From Bradyrhizobium sp. Ash2021 (GTDB lineage: Bacteria; Pseudomonadota; Alphaproteobacteria; Rhizobiales; Xanthobacteraceae), in the NCBI RefSeq assembly GCF_031202265.1, contig NZ_CP100604.1:3950501-4014500 (forward strand): DNA of 64,000 nt, in the 5' to 3' direction. Positions 45,162 to 54,958 of this stretch are shown in pieces. The position numbers and the translations under genes were made by a program. Each line of letters starts with the position of its first letter. The stretch's first letter is position 1. Under the pieces are notes generated by a model. It was not told the origin of the DNA, did not search any database, and saw only the letters and a program-made list of their open reading frames with translations.

Positions 45162-45333
45162 CGCGATCTCCTCCTTAGGTTTGCGAGCGCCACAGCAAAT
45201 GCGAATTCGGCTTTTGCCGCAAGGGCTTGTGCGGAGAAGCGGAAATCCAACTGGCGGCCGGCCTTTTGCGTGTGTATAAGCCGGAACTCCGCTACCTGCC
45301 ATAAGTAGCGGTTTTTGCTCAGGAGTTAACGCC

Positions 45334-46722
45334 ATGTCCGAGCGGTGGACACCCGATAGCTGGCGCACCAGGCCGGTGCTGCAAATGCCCGATTATCCCG
45401 ATGCCAAGGCATTGGCCGATGTCGAAGCGCAGCTTGCGACGTTTCCGCCGCTGGTTTTTGCCGGCGAGGCCCGCAACCTGAAAAAGGCGCTTGCGCGCGT
45501 CGCCGCCGGCGAAGCGTTCCTGCTGCAGGGCGGCGACTGCGCCGAGAGCTTTGCCGAACACGGCGCCAACAACATCCGCGACTTCTTCCGCGTGCTGCTG
45601 CAGATGGCGGTCGTGCTCACCTACGCCGGCGCGCTGCCGGTGGTGAAGGTCGGCCGCATCGCCGGCCAGTTCGCGAAACCGCGTTCGTCCAACACCGAGA
45701 CGATCAACGGCGTCGAGCTGCCGAGCTATCGCGGCGACATCATCAACGACATTGCGTTTACCAGGGAAGCGCGCATCCCCGATCCGCAGCGGCAGTTGAT
45801 GGCCTACCGGCAGTCGGCGGCGACGCTCAATCTGCTGCGCGCGTTCGCGACCGGCGGCTTTGCCAATCTCGGCAGCGTGCATCAGTGGATGCTCGGCTTC
45901 CTCAAGGACTCGCCGCAGTCGCGCCGTTACAAGGAATTGGCGGACCGCATTTCGGATGCGCTGAATTTCATGCGCGCCTGCGGCCTCGATCTCGAGAGCC
46001 ATCCGGAACTGCGCGCCACCGACTTCTACACCAGCCATGAGGCGCTGCTGCTGGGCTACGAACAGGCTTTTACTCGCGTCGATTCCACCACCGGCGACTG
46101 GTACGCGACCTCGGGGCACATGATCTGGATCGGCGATCGCACCCGCCAGCTCGACCACGGCCATGTCGAATATTTCCGCGGCATCAAGAATCCGATCGGC
46201 CTGAAATGCGGGCCATCGCTTAAAGCCGACGAGTTGCTGAAGCTGATCGACGTACTCAATCCCGACAACGAGCCGGGACGGCTGACGCTGATCAACCGTT
46301 TCGGCGCCGACAAGGTCGGCGATCATCTGGCGCCGCTGATCCGCGCCGTGAAGCGGGAAGGGCGGGTCGTGGTCTGGTCGTGCGATCCGATGCACGGCAA
46401 CACCATCACCTCGACGTCAGGTTACAAGACCCGTCCGTTTGACCGGGTGCTGTCGGAGGTGAAATCGTTCTTCGCGATCCATCAGGCCGAGGGCACCCAT
46501 GCCGGCGGCGTGCACCTCGAGATGACCGGGCAGGACGTCACCGAATGTATCGGCGGCGCGCGCGCCATCACCGACGAGGATCTCAACGACCGCTATCACA
46601 CGGTCTGCGATCCCCGTTTGAACGCAGAACAGTCGATCGACATGGCTTTCCTGATCGCGGAACTGTTGAAGCAGGAACGCGCCGGCAAGGTCCAGCCGAT
46701 GCCGGCCGCAGCGGGTCTTTGA
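45334..46722 (+). CDS. aroG: Class II 3-deoxy-7-phosphoheptulonate (DAHP) synthase
   Basis: The 462-aa enzyme is the first step of the shikimate pathway, condensing phosphoenolpyruvate with erythrose 4-phosphate. Class II signatures are clear: [78 protein letters not shown] and [10 protein letters not shown]. The metal ligands Cys (GGDC), His (DPMHGNT), Glu (HLEMTG) and Asp (CDPRLN) are present. The start is ATG 45334. The symbol follows mycobacterial usage; naming of this class varies. dgkA follows immediately. Confidence 0.93.
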   Translation: MSERWTPDSWRTRPVLQMPDYPDAKALADVEAQLATFPPLVFAGEARNLKKALARVAAGEAFLLQGGDCAESFAEHGANNIRDFFRVLLQMAVVLTYAGALPVVKVGRIAGQFAKPRSSNTETINGVELPSYRGDIINDIAFTREARIPDPQRQLMAYRQSAATLNLLRAFATGGFANLGSVHQWMLGFLKDSPQSRRYKELADRISDALNFMRACGLDLESHPELRATDFYTSHEALLLGYEQAFTRVDSTTGDWYATSGHMIWIGDRTRQLDHGHVEYFRGIKNPIGLKCGPSLKADELLKLIDVLNPDNEPGRLTLINRFGADKVGDHLAPLIRAVKREGRVVVWSCDPMHGNTITSTSGYKTRPFDRVLSEVKSFFAIHQAEGTHAGGVHLEMTGQDVTECIGGARAITDEDLNDRYHTVCDPRLNAEQSIDMAFLIAELLKQERAGKVQPMPAAAGL

Positions 46723-46723
46723 T

Positions 46724-47077
46724 TTGCTGAGATTCTGGCGGGCCACGATCAATACCCGAAACGGTCTCGCCTTTGCGATCCGGTCGGAGCAGGCCGTCCG
46801 TGAGGAAATTGCGGCGCTGGCGATTTCGCTGCCGCTGGCGTGGCTGATCGGCGTCACGGCGATGCGCCGCGTCGAACTGGTCGCGGCCGTTGTCCTGGTG
46901 CTGGTGGTGGAACTTCTCAACACCGCGATCGAAAAGCTCGCCGACCGCCTTACCACCGACCACGATCCGCAGATCGGGCGGGTCAAGGATATGGGATCTG
47001 CCGCGGTCGGCGTCGCGCTGGTGATGGGCGGCCTGTTCTGGCTGTTCGCCATCGCCGAACGCATGGGCGCGATCTAA
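46724..47077 (+). CDS. dgkA: Diacylglycerol kinase (DgkA type)
   Basis: The 117-aa three-helix membrane kinase has family motifs RATINTRNGLAFAIRSEQAVREE and the signature VELLNTAIEKLADRLT, followed by IGRVKDMGSAAVGVAL. It recycles diacylglycerol to phosphatidic acid. The start is TTG 46724, one base after the aroG stop, so translational coupling is likely. Confidence 0.9.
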   Translation: MLRFWRATINTRNGLAFAIRSEQAVREEIAALAISLPLAWLIGVTAMRRVELVAAVVLVLVVELLNTAIEKLADRLTTDHDPQIGRVKDMGSAAVGVALVMGGLFWLFAIAERMGAI

Positions 47078-47122
47078 AGCAAGCGATTGCAGTTTGGGCT
47101 TGTGCAGGGCACCATTGGCACC

Positions 47123-48874
47123 ATGAGCAAAGTCGAATTCAGGATCACACTGGCCCAGTTGAACCCGACCGTCGGCGACGTCGCCGGCAACGCCGCGAAA
47201 GCGCGTGTGGCGCGCGAGAAGGCGCGGGCCGATGGCGCCGATCTCGTGGTTTTTTCCGAGCTGTTCATCGCGGGCTACCCGCCGGAAGATTTGATCCTGA
47301 AGCCGGCGTTCCAGGCGGCCTGCCGCGCCGCGGTCGAGGAACTGGCGCGCGAGACCGCCGGCGGCGGCCCGGCTGTCCTGATCGGCACGCCCTGGGTCGA
47401 GGACGACAAGCTCTATAACGCCGTGGCCTTGCTTGACGAGGGTCGCATCGCGGCGCTGCGCTTCAAGGCCAATCTGCCGAATTACGGCGTGTTTGACGAG
47501 AAGCGGCTGTTCGCGCGCGGGCCGGCGTCCGGACCGGTGACCGTAAGCGGGGTGCGGATCGGTGTGCCGATCTGCGAGGACATCTGGCTCGAAGAGTCCG
47601 AGGAATACGAAAACGTCGTCGAATGTCTGGCCGAGACCGGCGCCGAGATCCTGGTGGTGCCGAACGGCTCGCCTTATGCGCGCGACAAGAACGATCTGCG
47701 GCTGTCGATCGCCGTGGCCCGTGTCACCGAGAGCGGTTTGCCGCTGATTTACTTGAACGAGGTCGGCGGGCAGGACGAATTGATCTTCGACGGCGCCTCC
47801 TTTGCGCTGAACGCGGATCTTTCGGTGGCGGTGCAGTTACCGGCGTTCGAGGAGAACATCACGACCCTGCACTGGTCGAAGACCAGTGACGGCTGGCGCT
47901 GCTCGGGCCCGATCACGCCGCTGCTCGAGGGCGACAAGGCCGATTACGCGGCCTGCGTGCTGGGCCTTCGCGACTATGTCCGCAAGAACGGTTTTCCCGG
48001 CGTGCTGCTCGGTGTGTCCGGCGGCATCGATTCGGCGCTGTGCGCGGCGATGGCGGTCGATGCGCTCGGTGCTGACAAGGTCCGCGGCGTGATGCTGCCA
48101 TTTCGATTTACCGCGCAGGTGTCGCTCGACGATGCCGCCAAGCTCGCAACCGCGCTCGGCATCCGCTACGAGGTGCTGCCGATCGCGGACGCCGTGAACG
48201 GCTTTGAGAAGATCTTGTCGGGGACGTTCGCAGGGCTGCCGCGCGACATTACCGAAGAGAATCTGCAGGCGCGCGCCCGCGGCACGTTGTTGATGGCGAT
48301 TTCCAACAAGACCGGCGCGATGGTGGTCACGACCGGCAACAAGTCGGAAATGTCGGTCGGCTACGCCACGCTGTACGGTGACATGAACGGCGGCTTCAAT
48401 CCGATCAAGGATATCTACAAGACCGAAGTGTTCCGGCTCTCGAGCCTGCGCAATGAATGGAAGCCGGACGGCGCGCTCGGCCCGTCGGGCGAGGTGATAC
48501 CGGTCAACATCATCACGCGGCCGCCGACCGCCGAATTGCGCGAGAACCAGACCGACCAGGATTCGCTGCCGCCCTACGACATGCTCGATGCGATCCTGGA
48601 ACGCTTGGTCGAGCGCGAGGAGCCTTTGGCCTCGATCATCTCGGCGGGTTTTCCGCCCGAGGTGGTGACGCGGATCGATCGCCTGCTCAACATCGCCGAA
48701 TACAAGCGCCGGCAGGCCGCGCCCGGCGTCAAGGTCACGCAAAAGAACTTTGGCCGGGACCGCCGCTATCCCATCACCAACCGCTTTCGCGATCCGGGCA
48801 AGCCGTTGCCCGAACCCGATCCCACGCTGCTGTCACGCGTGGGCCGGGCCTCGGTGGACGCGTTCGAGGGCTGA
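47123..48874 (+). CDS. nadE: Glutamine-hydrolysing NAD+ synthase
   Basis: The 583-aa two-domain enzyme has an N-terminal nitrilase-type glutaminase with the catalytic Glu in VVFSELFIAGYPPED, Lys in RFKANLPNYGVFDE and Cys in GVPICEDIW. A C-terminal NAD synthase with the P-loop LLGVSGGIDSALCA follows, with TTGNKSEMSVGYATLYGDMNGG and ITRPPTAELRENQTDQDSLPPY. It makes NAD+ from deamido-NAD+. ATG 47123 gives MSKVEFRITLAQ, the usual start; the frame is open to 47087. It is convergent with the DUF2865 gene (2-bp gap). Confidence 0.95.
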   Translation: MSKVEFRITLAQLNPTVGDVAGNAAKARVAREKARADGADLVVFSELFIAGYPPEDLILKPAFQAACRAAVEELARETAGGGPAVLIGTPWVEDDKLYNAVALLDEGRIAALRFKANLPNYGVFDEKRLFARGPASGPVTVSGVRIGVPICEDIWLEESEEYENVVECLAETGAEILVVPNGSPYARDKNDLRLSIAVARVTESGLPLIYLNEVGGQDELIFDGASFALNADLSVAVQLPAFEENITTLHWSKTSDGWRCSGPITPLLEGDKADYAACVLGLRDYVRKNGFPGVLLGVSGGIDSALCAAMAVDALGADKVRGVMLPFRFTAQVSLDDAAKLATALGIRYEVLPIADAVNGFEKILSGTFAGLPRDITEENLQARARGTLLMAISNKTGAMVVTTGNKSEMSVGYATLYGDMNGGFNPIKDIYKTEVFRLSSLRNEWKPDGALGPSGEVIPVNIITRPPTAELRENQTDQDSLPPYDMLDAILERLVEREEPLASIISAGFPPEVVTRIDRLLNIAEYKRRQAAPGVKVTQKNFGRDRRYPITNRFRDPGKPLPEPDPTLLSRVGRASVDAFEG

Positions 48875-48876
48875 GA

Positions 48877-50052
48877 TTATTGCTTCGGCGGAATGAAGGT
48901 CGGGCCGACGGTGCGGATCGGCCTGTCGCCGGCGGGAGCCGTGGAATCGGTGGCAGGCGCGGCCGATGCCGCGGCCGGCGGCGCGGTCGCCGTGGTGCCG
49001 GCGCCCTTCTTGGCAGACGCGCCTTTCGCCGGCTGCGGCTGGGCGCGCTGCTGCATTTTCTTCGCGCTCTCTTCGGTGACGATGATGTCGCCTTGCTGCT
49101 CGACGGCAGCCTTGTCGTCGACCGATTTCAGCGCATCCGACCAGGTCTGGCCGGCGGCCTTGCAGGCGCAGGATGGGTTGAACTCAGTGCGGAATTTGAA
49201 TGCATTGGGTAGCGCGGTGTAGGGCTGGCCGGTGATCGAGACCGCCTGGTTGATGTCTTCGCCGGGGTTGCGGTAGGCGAACAGGCTCGCTTCCGTCGCC
49301 GGGCACAGCGCCTTGCACGTCCTCTCGTCGTCGGCAAAGCGCGCCTGCACGGTGGCGAAGGAGACCGGGAAATAGGCGCCGTCGCAGGTGCGCACGCAGA
49401 CCGTTTTGAACGTTCCGGATTGCGGACCCATATCGACGCCGGGCGCCCCCGGACTGTTGTTGTTATTGTTGCCGAACAGATTGTCGATGAAACTGCCCGG
49501 GCCCCGCGCCGCGTTGACGTATTGCGGGCCGCAATTGTTCTGCGCCAGCGCGGTCAACACCGAGCGGCGCTGGTTCTCGCGGTCGGCGCCGCCGATCCCG
49601 CCGCTGCGCAGGCGTTCGAGGCTGGTCGTGATCTGATCGAGATTGCCGCGCATCTGCGAGATCTGGTTGTTGACCGGCCCGCATTGCGCCGACTGGCCGT
49701 TGAACAGCGAGAAGAAACCGGAACTGTCGCAGCCCATTCGCTTGGCCTGCAGCGTGACGCGATCGAGTTCGGCCTGCTGCTTGGTGGCCGCATCCTGGTA
49801 GCGGCGGATCTGGTCGTCCTTGGCGGGATCGCCGCTGCCGGCGCCGCGGTCGATCGTCGCCAGTTGCCCCTCGAGACGGATGCAGATCGGATTGCCCTGC
49901 GCGCCCTGCTGTTGTGTCGGCTGTTGCTGTTGTGGCGGCGAGTCGCCGGGGTTCATCTGCGCGAACGCGCCCGTGCACGGCAGCGTGATGCCGATCAGCA
50001 TGGCGCAGGTCAAAATCCAGCGGGACGAGAAGGAGGTAAGGGTTTCAGGCAT
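48877..50052 (-). CDS. DUF2865 exported protein
   Basis: The 391-aa product has a signal peptide (WILTCAMLIGITLPCTGAFA, cut near AFAQ) and a Gln/Pro-rich start. A helical region has the motif CIRLEGQLATIDRG, and the DUF2865 core follows with TVCVRTCDGAYFPVSFAT, FADDERTCKALCPATEASLF and NPGEDINQAVS. The end is low complexity, rich in Ala, Pro and Lys. It is periplasmic, cysteine-rich and of unknown role, found mainly in Rhizobiales. ATG 50052 is selected; the longer frame to 50208 lacks a signal-like start. Confidence 0.85.
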   Translation of the reverse strand: MPETLTSFSSRWILTCAMLIGITLPCTGAFAQMNPGDSPPQQQQPTQQQGAQGNPICIRLEGQLATIDRGAGSGDPAKDDQIRRYQDAATKQQAELDRVTLQAKRMGCDSSGFFSLFNGQSAQCGPVNNQISQMRGNLDQITTSLERLRSGGIGGADRENQRRSVLTALAQNNCGPQYVNAARGPGSFIDNLFGNNNNNSPGAPGVDMGPQSGTFKTVCVRTCDGAYFPVSFATVQARFADDERTCKALCPATEASLFAYRNPGEDINQAVSITGQPYTALPNAFKFRTEFNPSCACKAAGQTWSDALKSVDDKAAVEQQGDIIVTEESAKKMQQRAQPQPAKGASAKKGAGTTATAPPAAASAAPATDSTAPAGDRPIRTVGPTFIPPKQ

Positions 50053-50242
50053 ATCCGGCCTTCGAGAGCGAATCCGCGCGGTTATGGAAACCGAAAGGCG
50101 CGGCCAAGGCGGCAAGGTGCGGCCAAAGCCGCTTCCATCGCCAAGGCCGCCTGACATAGCTGCTTCTCGGGGCAGCGTCACGTCGTTTCCGGGGCACGGG
50201 TGTGGCAAAGCGCCCCCTCAGAGTACGCCGTGCCGGCCCGGT

Positions 50243-50551
50243 TCAGCGCTGGCAGGTGATGGCGACGTATTCCCCGCAACCATTACCCGTGCATTTCTCG
50301 TTCCCGGCCTTGGGAACCGCGCCGGTAATCTCGTCGGGATCGACGCGCCGGTAGGCGGTGGCCTGCGCAAAATCCCGTGACTGGCAATAGGAGCGGGCGG
50401 CATGGGCGCCGCATTTATCGCCCTTGGCGAGGCACTGGTCGACGCCGTAGCCGTCGGCCTGGTTGGCAATGATGAAGACGCGGCTGTCGGCCGAGGCGGC
50501 GGAAGCGGCGAGAAGGAATGCGCAGGCAATGAATGCTGACAAAGGTCGCAT
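50243..50551 (-). CDS. Small exported cysteine-containing protein
   Basis: The 102-aa product has a clean signal peptide (LSAFIACAFLLAASAASA, cut after SASA). The mature part contains six cysteines in pairs (QCLAKGDKCGAH, YCQSRDF, KCTGNGCGEYV, ITCQR), consistent with a disulphide-stabilised periplasmic protein. Its promoter region contains a TTAA/TTAACCAT pair resembling CtrA sites. No known function. Confidence 0.75.
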   Translation of the reverse strand: MRPLSAFIACAFLLAASAASADSRVFIIANQADGYGVDQCLAKGDKCGAHAARSYCQSRDFAQATAYRRVDPDEITGAVPKAGNEKCTGNGCGEYVAITCQR

Positions 50552-50601
50552 GGTGCACCGGGGAAGGAGGGGACCGCCCTTTATCAGATAGACCCAAAGC
50601 G

Positions 50602-50619
50602 TTAAGAATGATTAACCAT
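50602..50619. promoter_or_regulatory. Possible CtrA-type site (TTAA-N6-TTAACCAT)
   Basis: The half-site pair lies about 50-68 bp upstream of the minus-strand gene starting at 50551. The spacing is six rather than seven, but TTAACCAT itself matches the alternative CtrA consensus. Confidence 0.35.
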
Positions 50620-50838
50620 GGCGGCGCTGGCCGGGGCGGGCGGCCCAAATCGGGTGCAAATCCGGGCTAAGCAGGCCCTTGACGGCGTCCCCCGGGCTGG
50701 GACATGGTGGGAACCATGAACGGTTTCCTCGCCATCTGCAGCATTTGCCGCGAGATTATTAGCTAGCGATTCGCTGGCTGAGGCCGTCTTTTCTCAACCG
50801 AGATCACTCGACGCCCGGCCGCAACGGACGGGATATCC

Positions 50839-52233
50839 ATGCAATTGCGCCTCTACGATACGTTGACCAAGGAGAAGCGGCCGTTCACGCCGCTCGATCC
50901 CTCGAATGTGCGCATGTATGTCTGCGGGCCGACGGTCTACGACTTCGCCCATATCGGCAACGCGCGCCCGGTCATCGTGTTCGACGTGCTGTTCCGGCTG
51001 CTGCGGCACCTCTACGGCGCCGATCACGTCACCTATGTCCGCAACATCACCGACGTCGATGACAAGATCAACGCGCGGGCCGTGCGGGACTTTCCCGGGC
51101 TGCCGCTGAACGAGGCGATCCGCAAGGTCACGGAAGTGACGGCTAACCAGTTTTACGCCGACGCCGCGGCATTGGGTTCACTTCCGCCGACGTTCGAACC
51201 CCGCGCGACTGATTTCGTGCTGCCGCGCGCTGACGGCAAGACGGATATGGTGACGCTCATCAGGCAATTGATCGCGCGCGGTCATGCTTATGAGGCGGGC
51301 GGCGAAGTTCTGTTCGATACGGCGTCGATGCCGGATTATGGCGCACTTTCGGGCCGCAAGCTGGACGAGCAGCGACCGGGCGCGCGCGTCGCTGTCGATG
51401 CACACAAGAAAAATCCGGGCGATTTCGTGCTGTGGAAGCAATCGTCCGGCGATGAGCCGGGATGGGAAAGCCCATGGGGCAGGGGCCGCCCGGGGTGGCA
51501 CATCGAATGCTCGGCCATGAGTGCTGCGTATCTCGGTGACGTGTTCGATATCCACGGCGGTGGCCTGGACTTGATCTTCCCGCATCACGAAAACGAAATC
51601 GCGCAGTCGCGCTGCGCGCACGGCACGCCTGCGATGGCGAACTACTGGATGCACAATGAATTCGTGCAGATCGAAGACACCAAGATGTCGAAGTCGCTCG
51701 GCAACTTCGTCACGATCCGGGAACTGCTGGCTGATTGGCCGGGCGAGGTGCTGCGCCTCAATATGTTGAAGGCGCATTATCGCTCTCCAATGGACTGGAC
51801 GTTGAAGGGGTTGGAAGAAAGCGCCAAGACGCTCGACGATTGGTATTGGGTCGCGGCCGACATTAAGGGCGGGCGGCCTTCCGACGCCGTCATCGCGGCG
51901 CTGTCGGACGACCTGAACACGCCGCAGATGGTCGCGTCGCTGCACGGCTTGCGGAATAACGCGGCTTCCGGAAACGATCAGGATCGCAGCCAGTTTGCTG
52001 CCTCCTTGCGGCTGCTCGGTTTCCTGTCGGAGAGTGCTGCGGACTGGAAGGCACGCAAGCAGCAAGCGAGCGGCATCGACGCCAAGCAGATCGACGGCCT
52101 GATCTCCGACCGCACGGCCGCGCGCGCCCGAAAAGACTTCAAGGAATCCGACCGCATCCGCGATGAACTCGCCGCGATGGGCGTCGTCATCAAGGATTCC
52201 AAGGACGGCACCACCTGGGAGATCGCGCGATGA
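50839..52233 (+). CDS. cysS: Cysteinyl-tRNA synthetase
   Basis: The 464-aa class I synthetase has the HIGH-type motif [13 protein letters not shown], zinc ligands starting with the Cys in [29 protein letters not shown], and the KMSKS loop ([13 protein letters not shown]) followed by the anticodon-binding helical end. It is the first gene of a compact operon: its stop overlaps the start of a 37-aa membrane protein gene by three bases (ATGA context), followed by a GNAT gene and cimA. Confidence 0.95.
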   Translation: MQLRLYDTLTKEKRPFTPLDPSNVRMYVCGPTVYDFAHIGNARPVIVFDVLFRLLRHLYGADHVTYVRNITDVDDKINARAVRDFPGLPLNEAIRKVTEVTANQFYADAAALGSLPPTFEPRATDFVLPRADGKTDMVTLIRQLIARGHAYEAGGEVLFDTASMPDYGALSGRKLDEQRPGARVAVDAHKKNPGDFVLWKQSSGDEPGWESPWGRGRPGWHIECSAMSAAYLGDVFDIHGGGLDLIFPHHENEIAQSRCAHGTPAMANYWMHNEFVQIEDTKMSKSLGNFVTIRELLADWPGEVLRLNMLKAHYRSPMDWTLKGLEESAKTLDDWYWVAADIKGGRPSDAVIAALSDDLNTPQMVASLHGLRNNAASGNDQDRSQFAASLRLLGFLSESAADWKARKQQASGIDAKQIDGLISDRTAARARKDFKESDRIRDELAAMGVVIKDSKDGTTWEIAR

Positions 52234-52343
52234 GCAAGCCCGATACGCCTTTCCCAAAACACTGGCGCTACTACATCTTCATCAAGTGGGCGGTCATCAT
52301 CGCCGCGATCGTGCTTGCGCTAAAACTGTTCGGAGTATTTTGA
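52230..52343 (+). CDS. 37-residue single-helix membrane protein
   Basis: ATG 52230 overlaps the cysS stop codon. The product begins [20 protein letters not shown] and has one helix ([17 protein letters not shown]) running to its end. An aromatic/basic juxtamembrane segment ([11 protein letters not shown]) precedes the helix, so the C-terminus lies in or just through the membrane. The next gene begins four bases after its stop, so the frame sits in a tightly packed operon, which supports translation. Function unknown. Confidence 0.7.
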   Translation: MSKPDTPFPKHWRYYIFIKWAVIIAAIVLALKLFGVF

Positions 52344-52347
52344 CGCG

Positions 52348-52860
52348 ATGGGACAGGCATTGCCCCAACCTGCGCTGCGGCCGTTCCTGGCGGCGGATAC
52401 GCCCGTGCTGGCGGCGATCTTTGTTGCCGCCATCGAGGAGTTGACCGGCGACGACTACAGCGAAGCGCAGCAGGAAGCCTGGGCCAGCGCCGCCGAGGAC
52501 GAAGAGCAATTCGGCAAGCGTCTCGCCGGCCAGCTCACGCTGATCGCGACGCTGCAGAACTCGCCGGTCGGGTTCGCCTCCCTGAAGGGGCCTGACCATA
52601 TCGACCTGCTCTACGTTCACCCGACCGCTGCGGGGCAGGGTGTCGCGTCAATGCTGTGCGAGGCGCTGGAAAAACTCGCGGGCGCGCGCGGCGCGAAAAG
52701 CCTGACGGTCGACGCCAGCGACAACGCGGCGGAATTTTTCTCAAAGCGCGGCTATGTCGGCATGCAGCGCAATACCGTCACTGTCAATGGCGAGTGGCTT
52801 GCCAATACCACGATGCAGAAGACGCTGGCCGACGGTGCTGCGCCGGGAGGCCAAACATGA
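52348..52860 (+). CDS. GNAT-family N-acetyltransferase
   Basis: The 170-aa acetyltransferase has the central GNAT elements VGFASLKGPDHIDLLYVHPTAAGQGVASML (split across beta-4 and the acetyl-CoA loop, with the Q/R-x-x-G-x-G/A variant AGQGVAS) and the C-terminal LTVDASDNAAEFFSKRGYV. The substrate is unknown. Its stop overlaps the cimA start by four bases, so it belongs to the cysS-cimA operon. Confidence 0.88.
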   Translation: MGQALPQPALRPFLAADTPVLAAIFVAAIEELTGDDYSEAQQEAWASAAEDEEQFGKRLAGQLTLIATLQNSPVGFASLKGPDHIDLLYVHPTAAGQGVASMLCEALEKLAGARGAKSLTVDASDNAAEFFSKRGYVGMQRNTVTVNGEWLANTTMQKTLADGAAPGGQT

Positions 52861-54455
52861 GCCGCGAACGCCTCTATCTGTTCGACACCACGCTGCGCGA
52901 CGGCGCGCAGACCAACGGCGTCGATTTCACCCTGCATGACAAGCAGATCATAGCGGGGATGCTCGACGAGCTCGGCATCGATTATGTCGAGGGCGGCTAT
53001 CCCGGCGCCAATCCGACCGACACCGAGTTCTTTGCCGAAAAGCCGAAGTTAGAGCATGCGAAGTTCACGGCGTTCGGCATGACGCGGCGGCCCGGCCGCT
53101 CGGCCTCGAACGATCCCGGGCTCGCGGGGTTGCTGGAAGCCAAGGCCGACGCGATCTGTTTCGTCGCGAAGGCCTCGGCCTATCAGGTGCGCGTCGCGCT
53201 CGAGACCACCAACGAGGAAAATCTCGCCTCGATCCGCGACAGCGTCGGCGCGGCGAAAGCCGCGGGCCGCGAGGTGATGGTCGATTGCGAGCATTTCTTC
53301 GACGGCTACAAGGAGAACGCCGACTTCGCACTCGCCTGCGCGAAAGCGGCCTATGAATCCGGTGCACGCTGGGTGGTGCTGTGCGATACCAATGGCGGCA
53401 CCATGCCGCATGAGGTCGAAACCATCGTCGGCAACGTGATCAAGCACATCCCCGGTGGTCACGTCGGCATCCACGCCCATAACGACACCGAGCAGGCGGT
53501 GGCCAATTCGCTGGCCGCGGTGCGCGCGGGCGCGCGGCAGATCCAGGGTACGCTGAACGGGCTCGGCGAGCGCTGCGGTAACGCCAATCTCTGTTCGCTG
53601 ATCCCGACCCTGCGGCTGAAGCACGAATTCTCCGACGCTTTCGAGATCGGCGTCACCACAGAGAAGATGGCGACCCTGATGAAGGTGTCGCGGGCGCTCG
53701 ACGACATGCTCAACCGCGCGCCGAACCGCCACGCGGCCTATGTCGGCGAAAGCGCGTTCGTGACCAAGACCGGCATTCATGCCTCCGCGGTCATGAAGGA
53801 CCCGCACACCTACGAGCACGTGTTGCCTGAATTGGTCGGCAATCACCGCAAGGTGCTGGTATCCGATCAGGCCGGCCGCTCCAACGTCATCGCCGAACTG
53901 GACCGCGCCGGCATCGCCTATGAGAAGAGCGATCCGAAACTGGCGCGTCTGGTCGATGAATTGAAGGAGCGCGAAGCCGCCGGCTATGCCTACGAATCCG
54001 CCAACGCTTCGTTCGACCTGCTGGCGCGGCGCACGCTTGGAAAAGTGCCGGAATATTTCCGGGTCGAACAGTTCGACGTCAATGTCGAGCAGCGTTACAA
54101 CGCCAACGGCCAGCGCGTCACGGTGGCGCTGGCGGTGGTGAAGGTCGACGTCGCCGGCGAGCGGCTGATCTCGGCGGCGGAAGGCAACGGCCCGGTCAAT
54201 GCGCTCGACGTTGCGCTACGCAAGGACCTCGGCAAATACCAGAAATATATCGAAGGCCTGAAGCTGATCGACTATCGCGTGCGTATCCTCAATGGCGGCA
54301 CCGAAGCGGTGACGCGGGTGCTGATCGAGAGCGAGGACGAGGCGGGCGAAAGCTGGACCACGATCGGGGTGTCGCCCAACATCATCGACGCTTCGTTCCA
54401 GGCGTTGATGGATTCGGTGATCTACAAGCTGGTGAAATCAGGCGCGCCGGCGTGA
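52857..54455 (+). CDS. cimA: Citramalate synthase
   Basis: The 532-aa enzyme of the LeuA/CimA family condenses pyruvate and acetyl-CoA to (R)-citramalate, an entry to isoleucine synthesis that bypasses threonine. Motifs are LFDTTLRDGAQTNGVDF, VEGGYPGANPTD, CDTNGGTMPHEV, VGIHAHNDTEQAVANS and LNGLGERCGNANL, plus a C-terminal LeuA-type regulatory domain (from about 400). The FDTTLRDGAQ with GxYPG pattern fits CimA rather than isopropylmalate synthase. ATG 52857 overlaps the GNAT stop. Confidence 0.92.
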   Translation: MSRERLYLFDTTLRDGAQTNGVDFTLHDKQIIAGMLDELGIDYVEGGYPGANPTDTEFFAEKPKLEHAKFTAFGMTRRPGRSASNDPGLAGLLEAKADAICFVAKASAYQVRVALETTNEENLASIRDSVGAAKAAGREVMVDCEHFFDGYKENADFALACAKAAYESGARWVVLCDTNGGTMPHEVETIVGNVIKHIPGGHVGIHAHNDTEQAVANSLAAVRAGARQIQGTLNGLGERCGNANLCSLIPTLRLKHEFSDAFEIGVTTEKMATLMKVSRALDDMLNRAPNRHAAYVGESAFVTKTGIHASAVMKDPHTYEHVLPELVGNHRKVLVSDQAGRSNVIAELDRAGIAYEKSDPKLARLVDELKEREAAGYAYESANASFDLLARRTLGKVPEYFRVEQFDVNVEQRYNANGQRVTVALAVVKVDVAGERLISAAEGNGPVNALDVALRKDLGKYQKYIEGLKLIDYRVRILNGGTEAVTRVLIESEDEAGESWTTIGVSPNIIDASFQALMDSVIYKLVKSGAPA

Positions 54456-54462
54456 GGAACAC

Positions 54463-54545
54463 CGTCATTGCGAGGAGCGTAGCGACGAAGCAATCCATTC
54501 TTTCCTTGTAGGTCTATGGATTGCTTCGCTTCGCTCGCAATGACG
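54463..54545. repeat. Dispersed ~85-bp palindromic repeat, copy 3
   Basis: CGTCATTGCGAGGAGCGTAG at one end and GCTCGCAATGACG at the other, with CAATCCAT and ATGGATTG in the middle. It sits eight bases after the cimA stop and could fold as a 3' hairpin of the operon transcript. Confidence 0.85.
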
Positions 54546-54567
54546 GTGAAAAAGCGGGGGCCTTTCA

Positions 54568-54945
54568 ATGATCGACCACATCTCCGTCGGCGTCGCTGAC
54601 CTCGAACGCGCCGCGCGCTTCTACGAAATGACGCTGGCGACGCTCGGGCTTTCGCGGCTGGTGACGCGGCCGGCGACGGTCGGCTTCGGCAAGAGCTATC
54701 CGGAATTCTGGATCAATCTGCGCGCCGGCATGGCGCCGGTCGCACCGGAGAGCGGCACCCACATCTGCCTTCGCGCGAAATCATCAGGTGATGTCGATGC
54801 ATTCCACGCCGCTGCACTCAACGCCGGTGGCCGCTCCGACGGTGCGCCGGGGCTGCGTCCGAATGATCGGGTGAAATACTATGCGGCATTCATCGTCGAT
54901 CCCGACGGCAACCGTATCGAGGCGGTGACGTTTCCGAGCGAGTGA
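54568..54945 (+). CDS. VOC-family protein (glyoxalase-like)
   Basis: The 125-aa protein starts MIDHISVGVADLERAARFYE, the classic first strand-helix of the VOC fold, with His4 as a metal ligand candidate. Later parts (HICLRAKSSGDVDAFHAAAL and FIVDPDGNRIEAV, with the last Glu as ligand) complete the fold. The substrate is unknown. It stands between the cimA operon and the convergent LOG-family gene. Confidence 0.85.
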   Translation: MIDHISVGVADLERAARFYEMTLATLGLSRLVTRPATVGFGKSYPEFWINLRAGMAPVAPESGTHICLRAKSSGDVDAFHAAALNAGGRSDGAPGLRPNDRVKYYAAFIVDPDGNRIEAVTFPSE

Positions 54946-54958
54946 TGCGACTGAATCC

